The notes under the pieces: model-generated
The model's database searches: none
What the model saw: the letters and a program-made list of their open reading frames with translations, nothing else
Told to the model about the DNA's origin: nothing
Shown: positions 8,445 to 15,672 of the stretch, one piece after another
Layout: the number at the start of each line of letters is the position of its first letter
Numbering within the stretch: position 1 is the first letter of the stretch
Program-made: the position numbers and the translations under genes
From: DASSUW01 sp963844205
Lineage (GTDB): Bacteria > Actinomycetota > Thermoleophilia > Solirubrobacterales > Solirubrobacteraceae
DNA length: 64,000 nt
Assembly (NCBI GenBank): GCA_963844205.1
Contig: CAWJNK010000014.1
Location: forward strand, 620,001-684,000
Direction: 5' to 3'

Positions 8445-8876
8445 ATGGCGACACGCAACGCTTCCGCTCAGTGGCAGGGCACGCTGATGGAGGGCGACGG
8501 CAAGATGGCGCTCGGCTCGGGCGCCTGGGAGGGCCCGTTCACGTTCAAGTCCCGCTTCGAGGAGGGCCAGGGCACGAACCCGGAGGAGCTCATCGGCGCT
8601 GCCGAGGCGGGCTGCTTCACGATGCAGCTCTCGCACAACCTGGCTGAGGCAGGCCACCCGGTGGAGTCGGTGCAGACGCAGGCCAAGGTCCACATCCGCA
8701 ACGTGGACGGCAGCCCGACGATCACGCAGATCGACCTCATCACCCGCGGACGCGTCCCCGGCCTCGACGAGGCGACGTTCAAGGAGACAGCCGCGGCGAC
8801 CAAGGACGCGTGCATCATCTCGCGCGCCCTCGGAGGCGTCGGCACGATCACGGTCGACGCCGCGCTCGAGAGCTGA
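8445..8876 (+). CDS. OsmC/Ohr-family peroxiredoxin
   Basis: The 143-residue protein matches OsmC-type peroxidases that reduce organic hydroperoxides. It has the first redox Cys in EAGCFTMQLSHNL (C57) and the second in KDACIISRAL (C123), with the spacing of the family. The beginning (ATRNASAQWQGTLMEGDGKM) and the GTNPEELIGAAEAGC segment are typical of OsmC rather than Ohr. The length is normal. The start at 8445 follows a purine-rich AGGGGGAA. Cytosolic, defensive role; it likely has its own promoter in the short gap shared with the divergent transporter. Confidence 0.95.
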   Translation: MATRNASAQWQGTLMEGDGKMALGSGAWEGPFTFKSRFEEGQGTNPEELIGAAEAGCFTMQLSHNLAEAGHPVESVQTQAKVHIRNVDGSPTITQIDLITRGRVPGLDEATFKETAAATKDACIISRALGGVGTITVDAALES

Positions 8877-8970
8877 TACGGCTACCCCCACTGGGCCGGC
8901 GGCTGCCACGACGGCGCATTGGCCAGGTGGCTCCGTGTTGCCATGGCGCCCAGATCGCGACACTTGCTAC

Positions 8971-9099
8971 ATGACCACTATGAAGAACCTTCGCCGCGCC
9001 CTTTCCGGCCTCGTCGCCGAGGACCGCACCGGCTTCAAGCGAGTCGACGCCTCCGCCGCCCGTTACGACGACGGCTCGTGGCTCGCTCCCCGTCGCTGA
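8971..9099 (+). CDS. Mini-protein of 42 residues, unknown function
   Basis: ATG 8971 to TGA 9099 encodes a basic 42-residue protein. An alternative start at 8980 would make it 39. It has the helix-forming segment KNLRRALSGLVAEDRTGFKR and a tail YDDGSWLAPRR. It sits alone between osmC and the convergent binding-protein gene, with no clear Shine-Dalgarno site, so it might be leaderless. Codon third positions are GC-rich like neighbouring genes. I do not recognise a family. Ribosome profiling or conservation would decide whether it is translated. Confidence 0.5.
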   Translation: MTTMKNLRRALSGLVAEDRTGFKRVDASAARYDDGSWLAPRR

Positions 9100-9102
9100 G
9101 CC

Positions 9103-10137
9103 TCACCGGCTCAGGTACTCGCGCTCGCCGCCCCGCATCCGGAACGCCGTGAACGTCTCCGGGAGGGGCGGGAGCGCGAGGTAGCGCTCCACCACCTCCC
9201 GCCGCAGGTTGGCGCGGCGGCCCGCCGCCGCCAGCGCGTCGAGCACCCGGCCCGTCCCCTCCCAGGCCAGCACCGCGTACGGGTCCGGGCGGCGCCCGAA
9301 CTCCGCCTCGAAGTCTGCCTCGAACGCGCGCAGCTCCGGCGTCGAGCTCGGCTCGGGCGCGCTCGAGACGAACACTGCGCGGCGGCGGGCGGCCGCGACG
9401 AGCGCTTCGGGGAGCCCGCCGCGGGTCAGCTCGTCGCCGAACACGAGCCTCGCGCGCGGGGCCTCTCCCGCGAGCGACTCGGCGACGCCCGCCGCCGAGC
9501 GCACGTCGTTGCCGGCGTAGATCACGGCGTCCGCGCGCGCGACGTCCTCGACGACCCGGTCGCCGGCCGCGGTGCGCAGCTCGGCGGCGAGCGCCTCGGA
9601 GACCTCGTCGGCCTCGGCCTCGATCGCGATCCGCCCGCGAACCGCCTCCACCATCGCGCGTGCCTGCTCGCGGTCGTCGCCGATCAGGCGGGCGAACGTC
9701 CGCCGCCCGGACGGGTACCAGCGCTCGGGCTCGCCGGGCGCGACGGCGGCGGTGAAGCCCGAGTAGCCCGCGCCGGGGCTGACGAGCAGGATGCCGGCGG
9801 CGTTGAAGAGGGGGAGCGAGGTCATCGCCGTGTCCGACCGCACGGCGCCGACGACCGCGATCACCTGCGCGTCGCGGATCGCCCGCTCGGCCGCCTTGGC
9901 GGCGACGAGCGGCGGGTCGGGCGCGGCGAGCGTGCCCTCGTCCACCGCGACGAAGTTGATCCCGAAGTCGCCCGCCTTGCCGCCCGCCTGGGAGATCGCG
10001 AGCTTGGAGGCGTCGACCATGTCGCGCCCGACGCCGGTCCCGGGATCGGGCACCGACGTGTAGACGGTCAGGTTGTCGCCGACGACGCGACCGCCGGCGG
10101 TGATCGCCCCGCCCTCGGAGCCGCACCCCGTCAGCAC
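9103..10137 (-). CDS. ABC-type branched-chain amino acid-like substrate-binding lipoprotein
   Basis: The 344-residue frame resembles type 1 periplasmic binding proteins (LivJ/Leu-Ile-Val-BP fold): SVPDPGTGVGRDMVDASKLAI early, VIAVVGAVRSDTAMTSLPLFNAAGI and LLVSPGAG in the middle, and FEADFEAEFGRRPDPYAVLAWEG near the end. The listed GTG start lies immediately before a lipobox (L-T-G-C), which leaves no signal peptide. In-frame upstream codons would add RRLAVVAALAV, a good signal peptide, but only a CTG (10161) could start it before the in-frame TGA at 10174-10176. The true start is therefore unsettled. No permease genes are adjacent. Confidence 0.8.
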   Translation of the reverse strand: MLTGCGSEGGAITAGGRVVGDNLTVYTSVPDPGTGVGRDMVDASKLAISQAGGKAGDFGINFVAVDEGTLAAPDPPLVAAKAAERAIRDAQVIAVVGAVRSDTAMTSLPLFNAAGILLVSPGAGYSGFTAAVAPGEPERWYPSGRRTFARLIGDDREQARAMVEAVRGRIAIEAEADEVSEALAAELRTAAGDRVVEDVARADAVIYAGNDVRSAAGVAESLAGEAPRARLVFGDELTRGGLPEALVAAARRRAVFVSSAPEPSSTPELRAFEADFEAEFGRRPDPYAVLAWEGTGRVLDALAAAGRRANLRREVVERYLALPPLPETFTAFRMRGGEREYLSR

Positions 10138-10173
10138 GGCGAGCGCGGCGACTACGGCCAGCCGCCGCGCGGC

Positions 10174-10560
10174 TCAGCCCTCCAGCAGGACCGTGTCGTC
10201 GTGCGAGTACGGCGGCGCGCAGCAGCAGAGGAGCACGAGCGGCTCGGGACCCGGGTTCCAGAGCTTGTGCGGCACGCCGGGAGCGATGATGACCGTGTCG
10301 CCGGCCCGGACGTCGGCCTCCTCGACGCCCAGCCGCATGCGACCGGCGCCGGAGGTGAAGTGGTAGATCTCCTCGGCCGCGCGATGGAAGTGCTCGACGG
10401 TCTCGCCGCCGGGCGGGACCGTCGCGTGCGCGAGCGACTGGTTGACGGCGTTGCCGGACGGCACGCCCGCCAGCTCGCGGATCGTCGAGCCGTCGGCGGT
10501 CACGAACGGCTCTCGTTCTTCGAGGCGGACGGACTGCACGAGGCGCTCAGGGTAGACCAC
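10174..10560 (-). CDS. Small cupin-domain protein
   Basis: A single-domain cupin. The first metal-binding motif is VEHFHRAAEEIYHFTSGAG and the second is GVPHKLWNPGPEPL; the His/Glu/His ligands are kept. The opening FVTADGSTIRELAG is typical of a cupin subfamily found with small-molecule enzymes. I prefer the GTG at 10560 (128 residues). A longer form from an ATG at 10623 would translate straight through a 12-bp GC hairpin at 10570-10601. Substrate unknown. The tail LLCCCAPPYSHDDT is cysteine-rich. It is followed closely by the binding-protein gene. Confidence 0.85.
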   Translation of the reverse strand: MVYPERLVQSVRLEEREPFVTADGSTIRELAGVPSGNAVNQSLAHATVPPGGETVEHFHRAAEEIYHFTSGAGRMRLGVEEADVRAGDTVIIAPGVPHKLWNPGPEPLVLLCCCAPPYSHDDTVLLEG

Positions 10561-10569
10561 CCGCAGCGT

Positions 10570-10601
10570 GCGCCCCCGGCCCTGGGGGCGGCCGGGGGCG
10601 C
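10570..10601. terminator. Strong GC hairpin between mini-gene and cupin gene
   Basis: Arms GCGCCCCCGGCC and GGCCGGGGGCGC form a perfect 12-bp stem around an 8-nt loop. It is 43 bp beyond the stop of the small gene at 10644 and 10 bp before the preferred cupin GTG. It may terminate the mini-gene transcript or regulate cupin translation. No U-tract is seen. Confidence 0.5.
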
Positions 10602-10643
10602 GACGTGAATGAGCGTTGGTCACGAAGGGGAACGTGCCGCCGC

Positions 10644-10829
10644 TCAGGCGACGGCCCTGCGGGCCGCCGACGGGTCCAGCCGCCGCGCGAGGCGCGCGGC
10701 CGCGTAGGCCGCACGGCTCCGGACCGGCGGTGGGTGTTGCAGGCGCGACGCTCTGGCCTCGCGCTCGCCGACCTCGACGCGCTCTGCGGCGACGACGCGG
10801 CCGAGGTCCTGGTGGTTCAGCGAATGCAT
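10644..10829 (-). CDS. Small basic protein, 61 residues, unknown function
   Basis: ATG 10829 follows AGGGAG at an 8-9 nt spacing, a good ribosome binding site. The product opens with HSLNHQDLGRVVAAERVEVG and continues with Arg/Ala-rich helix-forming sequence (RAAYAAARLARRLD). Small Arg-rich helical proteins of this kind are common in actinobacteria but uncharacterised. It lies downstream of a 27-residue mini-gene and a 12-bp hairpin, which suggests one regulated transcript. The function cannot be deduced. Confidence 0.5.
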   Translation of the reverse strand: MHSLNHQDLGRVVAAERVEVGEREARASRLQHPPPVRSRAAYAAARLARRLDPSAARRAVA

Positions 10830-10863
10830 GGGATTGAGCTCCCTGGTTGGGAATGAACGGGGA

Positions 10864-10911
10864 GCCGCCCGTGACTGGCTTGGGCGCGACCTATGGCTGG
10901 TCACGGGCGGC
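10864..10911 (-). promoter_or_regulatory. 12-bp stem hairpin between two mini-genes (possible attenuator)
   Basis: GCCGCCCGTGAC (10864-10875) pairs perfectly with GTCACGGGCGGC (10900-10911) around a 24-nt loop. On the minus strand it lies after the stop of the 27-residue ORF and before the 61-residue gene. That order, leader peptide then hairpin then gene, is the layout of an attenuator. There is no U-run, so a role in mRNA processing or RBS exposure is equally possible. Confidence 0.4.
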
Positions 10912-10947
10912 AGTGGTGTGCTGCTGCCCGCGGACCGAGAAGTGCTG

Positions 10948-11031
10948 CTAGTGCGCGAGCAGGAGCGGACGCCGGAGCACGCCGGCGTCCATGGCGATAA
11001 GCCAGTTGAACGTGTGGCGCGTGCTCTGCAT
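10948..11031 (-). CDS. Leader-like mini-gene, 27 residues, with a perfect Shine-Dalgarno sequence
   Basis: The reverse strand carries AAGGAGGTGA (11050-11041), a full match to the anti-SD, 12 nt before an ATG at 11031. The 27-codon frame ends at TAG 10948. Key features are an N-terminal basic part (STRHTFNWL), a central IAMDAG and a C-terminal VLRRPLLLAH. This is too short for a domain. The perfect SD argues that it is translated, as a leader peptide or small bioactive peptide. The spacing of 12 nt is longer than the optimum. Confidence 0.45.
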   Translation of the reverse strand: MQSTRHTFNWLIAMDAGVLRRPLLLAH

Positions 11032-11118
11032 CAGTCCTGCTCACCTCCTTCGCGCGGTGCGCGGTGGTCGAACGGTCCGGTGACGATACATGCCGCCGCG
11101 GAGGCCGCGCAAGTGCGG

Positions 11119-12294
11119 TTAGCCGTACGGATTCGAACCCGATACGGCGGGGAACTCGCCGGTCTCCAGGTCGCGCCGCACGCTCTCGTCGATGTCGAAC
11201 TCGGTGGTGTCGGGGTCGGTGCGGCGGAGCTGCCAGGCGCGCAGGCGGCGCAGCTTGAGGATCTCGAGGACGTAGACGAGGTACGCGCTGGCCGCGAACG
11301 CGATCACGAAGCACGCGGCGATGGCGGCGGTCCAGCCGGGGTCGAGCCTGCCGCGATCGTCCGAGTACGGGATGAAGCGCAGGGCCACCGCGAGGCCCGC
11401 CATGGTGATGGTCCAGGCGTAGAGGTAGAGCACGGTCCGCCGCTGCGAGAACCCGATCCGGTGGAAGCGGTGGTGGAAGTGGTTGGAGTCCCCGCGGTAG
11501 ACGGGCCGGCCGTACTTGATCCGCTTCATGACGACGAAGCCGGTGTCGAGGAACGGCACGGCGAGCACGACCAGCGGGACGATCAGGGCGACCAGGGCGT
11601 TGGTCTTCAGCGAGCCCTCGACGATCACGGTGCCGAGCAGCAGGCCGAGCAGGTTTGAGCCGCAATCGCCCATGAAGACCGACGCCGGGTGGAAGTTGTG
11701 GACGAGGAAGCCGAGGGCGGCGCCGGCGGTGATGGCGGCGAGCACGCCGGCGACGTCGCGCCCGAGGTCGAACGCGATGATCGAGAACGCGACCGCGGAG
11801 ATCGCACAGACGCCGGCGGCCAGGCCGTCGACGCCGTCGGAGAAGTTGACGACGTTCATCACCGCGACGAGGCCGAGGACGGTGAGGGGGCCGCCGAAGT
11901 CGGCGAAGTCGAGCGCCCCGAGGAACGGGAACGTGATGTTGCGGACGACGACCCCGGCGTCGACGAGCACGAGCGCGGCGAGCACCTGGCCGGCGAGCTT
12001 GGCGCCCGGCGGGAGGTCGCGCCAGTCGTCCCAGGCGCCGACGAGCGTGATCAGCGCGGCGGCGACGAGGATGCCGCGCGTGCGCTCGTCGTCGGGCATG
12101 TAGATCAGCGCCGCGACCAGCGTGCCTGCGAAGATCGCGAGGCCGCCGAGCAGCGGCGTCGCCTCGCTCGCCAGCCCGCGGTCCTTGAGCTCGTCGACGG
12201 CGCCGATCCGCCGCGCGACGCGCGCCACGACGGGCGTGAGCAGCGCCGCGGCGGCGAACGCGACCAGGGCGCCGTAGAAGGCGTCGGCTTCCAT
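11119..12294 (-). CDS. WecA/MraY-family glycosyl-1-phosphate transferase (undecaprenyl-phosphate GlcNAc-1-P transferase-like)
   Basis: A 391-residue polytopic enzyme that would move a UDP-sugar phosphate to undecaprenyl phosphate on the inner face of the membrane, the first step of cell-wall glycopolymer synthesis. Family hallmarks are the Mg-binding DD at 89-90 (GAWDDWRDLPP), NVVNFSDGVDGLAAG at 147-161, VFMGDCGSNLLG near 210 and the substrate loop HFHHRFHRIGFS. The pattern is WecA/TagO-like rather than MraY. The start at ATG 12294 is the first that gives the N-terminal helix. The C-terminal cytosolic tail carries LRRTDPDTTEFDIDE. The 3' end chances to resemble a tRNA T-arm. Confidence 0.92.
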   Translation of the reverse strand: MEADAFYGALVAFAAAALLTPVVARVARRIGAVDELKDRGLASEATPLLGGLAIFAGTLVAALIYMPDDERTRGILVAAALITLVGAWDDWRDLPPGAKLAGQVLAALVLVDAGVVVRNITFPFLGALDFADFGGPLTVLGLVAVMNVVNFSDGVDGLAAGVCAISAVAFSIIAFDLGRDVAGVLAAITAGAALGFLVHNFHPASVFMGDCGSNLLGLLLGTVIVEGSLKTNALVALIVPLVVLAVPFLDTGFVVMKRIKYGRPVYRGDSNHFHHRFHRIGFSQRRTVLYLYAWTITMAGLAVALRFIPYSDDRGRLDPGWTAAIAACFVIAFAASAYLVYVLEILKLRRLRAWQLRRTDPDTTEFDIDESVRRDLETGEFPAVSGSNPYG

Positions 12295-12375
12295 TCGGCA
12301 GGAGAGGATCGCAGGACGGGCGGCGCGCAGGGTTCGTACCGCTTGCGTCGAAAGGGATTCGTGGCGCGCCCTGAG

Positions 12376-12428
12376 GGGAATGTTCGGGCGTGTCGACCCC
12401 ATGCGACCGCCGACCGTGGAACATTCCC
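12376..12428. promoter_or_regulatory. 10-bp inverted repeat upstream of the small membrane protein/kinase genes
   Basis: GGGAATGTTC (12376-12385) and GAACATTCCC (12419-12428) are perfect reverse complements separated by 33 bp. They lie in the divergent region between the WecA-like gene and the plus-strand small protein gene, and the second arm overlaps its first codons. A regulator site or a cruciform is possible. Confidence 0.4.
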
Positions 12429-12646
12429 ACGTCGCCCGCGCCTTCCTGGCGCTCGCCGACGACCCGCAGCCGCCGCCGTCCCAGCGCTCCGTTCCGCGCG
12501 TGCTGTGCGCGTTCGCGGCGGGCGTCGTGATCGCGCTCGCGGCGCCGCTCGCGTGGGCGTCGCCATCCCCGCGCGACCAGCCGACCGCGACGGCGGCCGG
12601 CAAGGCGGGCGCGTTGCTGGGCGACGACGATGACGAGGCGGCGTGA
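12401..12646 (+). CDS. Small single-span membrane or exported protein
   Basis: The frame from ATG 12401 encodes 81 residues (88 if started at 12380). A polar N-terminal region (HSHVARAFLALADDPQPPPS) precedes one hydrophobic segment, VLCAFAAGVVIALAAPLAWA, then a short acidic tail ending DDDDEAA. This suggests a type II membrane anchor. It overlaps the kinase gene by 17 bp, so the two are probably co-translated, and a partner role for the kinase is plausible. No family recognised. Confidence 0.55.
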   Translation: MRPPTVEHSHVARAFLALADDPQPPPSQRSVPRVLCAFAAGVVIALAAPLAWASPSPRDQPTATAAGKAGALLGDDDDEAA

Positions 12647-13607
12647 GGGCGGGCGGCCTCGCCGGGGCGGCGTGAGCGGCCCCCGCGACCTCAGCCCCGC
12701 CACGCGTGAGGCGCTCGCCTCGCTCGCCACCGTTTCCGGCGCTCCTCCGTGGGAGTCGCCCGAGCGGCCGACCTGGGGGCTGGTCGAGGGCGACGCGATC
12801 GCGCCCGGGCGGACCGTGCTGCGGCCGCTGGGCGGGGGGCGGCGTTACGAGGTGTTCCTCGTGTGGGACGACCACCGCCTCGCGGTCATGGTCGCGAAGC
12901 TGCTGCGACCCGAGCTGGCGACCGACCCTGCCGCGGTGCGCGAGCTCGCGCGCGAGGGCGAGGCGCTGGCCCGGCTCGCCCACCCGGTGCTCGTCCGCGG
13001 CTTCGACGTCGTGGCCGACGGCCGCTTCCCGCACCTGCTGATCGAGCACCTCGAGGGTCCGACGCTGCGCGAGCTGGTCGAGCGCGACGGCGCGCTCCCG
13101 CTCGAGCAGATCCTGCCGCTCGGCCTGCACGCCGCGTCGGCGCTGCACTACCTCGCGCGCGAGGGCATGGTGCACCTCGACGTCAAGCCCGACAACGTCG
13201 TGATGGGCGCGCCGCCGCGGCTGATCGACCTCAGCGTCGCGCGCACGGTCGCCGAAGCCGCGCGGATGCGCCGGCCGGTCGGATCCGACGGCTACATGGC
13301 GCCGGAGCAGTGCGACGCCGCGTTCGGGCCGATCGGCCCGCCCGCCGACGTGTTCGGCCTGGCCGCGACGCTGCACCACGCCGTCGGCGGCACGCGCCCG
13401 TTCGCCCGCGACGGCGATCAGCGCTTCCCGCAGCTCGAGCGCGACGCCACGCCGCTGCCCCGCCACGTCCCGCGCGAGCTCGCGGACCTGCTCCACGCCG
13501 CGCTCGCCCGCCGCGCCGCGGACCGGCCGACGGCGGCAGAGCTCGCGGCCGGCCTCGAGCCGCTCGTTGCCGCGCTGCCGCGAGGGGTCCTCGGGCGGCG
13601 GCGGTAG
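12630..13607 (+). CDS. Serine/threonine protein kinase-like protein
   Basis: A 325-residue Hanks-type kinase fold. The ATP-binding Lys is in MVAKLLRPEL (K90). The catalytic loop reads HLDVKPDN (182-189), with HLD instead of HRD. The metal-binding motif is DLS (200-202) instead of DFG, but the Asp is retained. An APE-like MAPEQ is near 222. The glycine loop is poor (LGGGRRYEVF). There is no C-terminal sensor domain or membrane helix after the kinase core. Activity is likely but not certain. It is coupled to the small membrane protein gene just upstream by a 17-bp overlap. Confidence 0.85.
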   Translation: MTRRREGGRPRRGGVSGPRDLSPATREALASLATVSGAPPWESPERPTWGLVEGDAIAPGRTVLRPLGGGRRYEVFLVWDDHRLAVMVAKLLRPELATDPAAVRELAREGEALARLAHPVLVRGFDVVADGRFPHLLIEHLEGPTLRELVERDGALPLEQILPLGLHAASALHYLAREGMVHLDVKPDNVVMGAPPRLIDLSVARTVAEAARMRRPVGSDGYMAPEQCDAAFGPIGPPADVFGLAATLHHAVGGTRPFARDGDQRFPQLERDATPLPRHVPRELADLLHAALARRAADRPTAAELAAGLEPLVAALPRGVLGRRR

Positions 13608-13665
13608 CGCCGCGAACGGCAACTGCGCTGGGTAGGGGAGCGAGGGAATCGGCCGCTCGGCCTGC

Positions 13666-13710
13666 CGAGTGTCCACTTAATACCGCTATAGGGAATTAAC
13701 TGGACACTCG
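13666..13710. repeat. 45-bp imperfect inverted repeat with AT-rich core
   Basis: Outer arms CGAGTGTCCA and TGGACACTCG (10 bp) are perfect. Inside them, after one mismatch, TTAAT and ATTAA pair, leaving a loop around CCGCTATAGGG. It lies between the kinase end and the lysE start. The low-GC interior is unusual for this genome. It may be a terminator, a protein-binding palindrome or a mobile-element scar. Confidence 0.6.
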
Positions 13711-13786
13711 ACCCGCCGGGCCCGCCGAACCCGCCTCCCTCAATGCGGGGGTTGACGTTCGGCGGCCGCGGCCGCACGATGCGTCG

Positions 13787-14386
13787 ATGCTCGAGGCCGC
13801 CTTGGCGTTCCTCCCCTTTGCGGCGTTCCTCGCCGTCCTGCCCGGCCCGGCGACCGCGATGGTGATCCAGTCCGCCGCCCGCGGCGGCCGCGCCCACGCG
13901 ATCCGGGCCATGCTCGGCGACGCGGCGGGGCTCGCGGTGTGGGCGACGGCCTCGATGCTCGGCGTCTCCGCGCTGGTGGTCGCTTCGGAGGCCGCGTTCG
14001 CGGCGCTCAAGCTCGTCGGGGCGATCGTGCTGATCGCGTACGGCGTCGCGGCGATCGCCCGCGCGCGCCGGCACGAGCCGGCGGCGCCCCCGCGGCCGCG
14101 GCGCGGCGCGTTCCGCATGGGTCTGCTGACCGCGTTGTCGAACCCGAAGGTCGGGCTGTTCTACGTGGCGCTGCTGCCGCAGTTCGTGCCGGACGGTGCG
14201 GCGGTGCTGCCGGCGACGCTCCTGCTCGCCGCCATCCAGATCTCGCTGAGCTGCGCCTGGTACCTCGTGCTGGCGTCGGCCGTCAGCCGGATCCGGGACG
14301 CGTTCGATCGCCACCGCGGCCGCATCCAGGCGGCTACCGGCGCGCTGATGATCGGCTTCGGCGTGCGGCTCCTGGCCGACCGTTAG
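13787..14386 (+). CDS. LysE/RhtB-family amino acid exporter
   Basis: The 199-residue protein shows the usual six-helix LysE layout. An N-terminal helix carries LAVLPGPATAMVIQSAARGG, a conserved family signature, and the segment GLLTALSNPKVGLFYVALLPQFV lies in the middle (about residues 110-135). Its length is normal. The likely role is efflux of an amino acid or derivative. The start follows a TTGACG hexamer (13752-13757), a possible -35 with no good -10. The stop codon overlaps that of convergent glyA by two bases. Confidence 0.93.
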   Translation: MLEAALAFLPFAAFLAVLPGPATAMVIQSAARGGRAHAIRAMLGDAAGLAVWATASMLGVSALVVASEAAFAALKLVGAIVLIAYGVAAIARARRHEPAAPPRPRRGAFRMGLLTALSNPKVGLFYVALLPQFVPDGAAVLPATLLLAAIQISLSCAWYLVLASAVSRIRDAFDRHRGRIQAATGALMIGFGVRLLADR

Positions 14387-15672
14387 ACGGCGGCGCCGAC
14401 CCCGAGATTCGCGTACAGCGGGTAGCGCTCGGTGATCCCGGCGACGCGCTCGGCCATCTCCTCGCGGACGTCGTCGAACCCGGGCTGGAGCGCGCGGGCG
14501 ATGAGCGAGCCGACGACGGGGAAGTCCTCCGCCTGCAGGCCGCGCGTGGCCAGCGCCGCCGTGCCGACGCGGAGGCCCGACGTGACCATCGGGGGCCGCG
14601 GGTCGAACGGGATCGCGTTGCGGTTGACGGTGATGCCGATCTCGTGCAGCCGGTCCTCGGCCTGCTGGCCGTCGAGCTCGGACTCGCGCAGGTCGACCAG
14701 CACGAGATGGACGTCGGTCCCGCCCGTGAGGACGCTCACGCCGTGGCCGGCGTCGAGCAGCTCGGAAGCCACCGCCTTGGCGCCCTCCACCGTGCGACGC
14801 TGGCGCTCGCGGAACAGCTCGGTCGCGGCGATCTTGAACGCCACCGCCTTGCCCGCGATCACGTGCTCGAGCGGGCCGCCCTGCTGGCCCGGGAACACAG
14901 CCGAGTTGATCTTCTTGGCGAACTCCTCCTTGCACAGGATCGCGCCGCCGCGGGCGCCGCCGAGCGTCTTGTGCACGGTGGTGGTCACGACGTCGGCGAC
15001 CGGCACCGGGTTCGGGTGGATCCCGGCGGCGACCAGGCCGGCGAAGTGCGCCATGTCGACCATCAGGTACGCGCCGACCTCGTCGGCGATCGCGCGGAAG
15101 CGCTCGAAGTCGAGGACCCGCGGGTAGGCCGACCAGCCCGCCAGGATCAGCTTCGGGCGCCGCTCCTTGGCGATCCGCTCCACGGCGTCCATGTCGATGC
15201 GGCTCGTCTCGCGGTCGACCTCGTACGGCGCGATGTCGTAGAGCTTGCCGGAGACGTTGATCTTCATCCCGTGCGTGAGATGGCCGCCGTGCGGCAGCGC
15301 GAGGCCGAGGATCGTGTCGCCCGGATCGAGCAGCGCGTGGTACACGGCGGCGTTCGCCTGCGCGCCCGCGTGCGGCTGCACGTTCGCGTGCTCAGCGCCG
15401 AACAGCGCCTTGGCGCGCTCGATCGCCAGCGTCTCGATCACGTCGACGTGCTCGCAGCCGCCGTAGTAGCGCTTGCCCGGCAGGCCCTCGGCGTACTTGT
15501 TCGTGAGCACCGAGCCCTGGCACTCGAGGATGGCCTGCGGGACGAAGTTCTCCGACGCGATCATCTCGAGCGTCGACTGCTGGCGGTAGAGCTCGCCCTG
15601 GATCGCGTCGGCGACCTCGGGGTCAACCTCCGCAAGCGGGCGCTCGAAGTAATCGGGCTGGAGTTCAGTCAT
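14383..15672 (-). CDS. glyA: Serine hydroxymethyltransferase
   Basis: The 429-residue PLP enzyme interconverts serine and glycine with tetrahydrofolate, feeding one-carbon metabolism. The PLP lysine is K235 in TTTVHKTLGGARGG. The substrate and cofactor motifs SENFVPQAILECQGSVLTNKYAEG (about 40-63) and QPHAGAQANAAVY (99-111) are complete. It is the last gene of the rpmE-DUF1385-prfA-prmC-sua5-glyA operon. Its ATG lies inside the end of the sua5 gene (8-nt overlap), indicating coupled translation. The length is typical of bacterial GlyA. Confidence 0.97.
   Translation of the reverse strand: MTELQPDYFERPLAEVDPEVADAIQGELYRQQSTLEMIASENFVPQAILECQGSVLTNKYAEGLPGKRYYGGCEHVDVIETLAIERAKALFGAEHANVQPHAGAQANAAVYHALLDPGDTILGLALPHGGHLTHGMKINVSGKLYDIAPYEVDRETSRIDMDAVERIAKERRPKLILAGWSAYPRVLDFERFRAIADEVGAYLMVDMAHFAGLVAAGIHPNPVPVADVVTTTVHKTLGGARGGAILCKEEFAKKINSAVFPGQQGGPLEHVIAGKAVAFKIAATELFRERQRRTVEGAKAVASELLDAGHGVSVLTGGTDVHLVLVDLRESELDGQQAEDRLHEIGITVNRNAIPFDPRPPMVTSGLRVGTAALATRGLQAEDFPVVGSLIARALQPGFDDVREEMAERVAGITERYPLYANLGVGAAV

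Noticed and set aside
11117..11155. T-arm-like sequence (GGATTCGAACCCG) suggesting a tRNA or an attachment site
   Set aside because: It is the 3' end of the WecA-like coding region (…GSNPYG stop), and no acceptor stem, D-arm or anticodon arm can be built around it.
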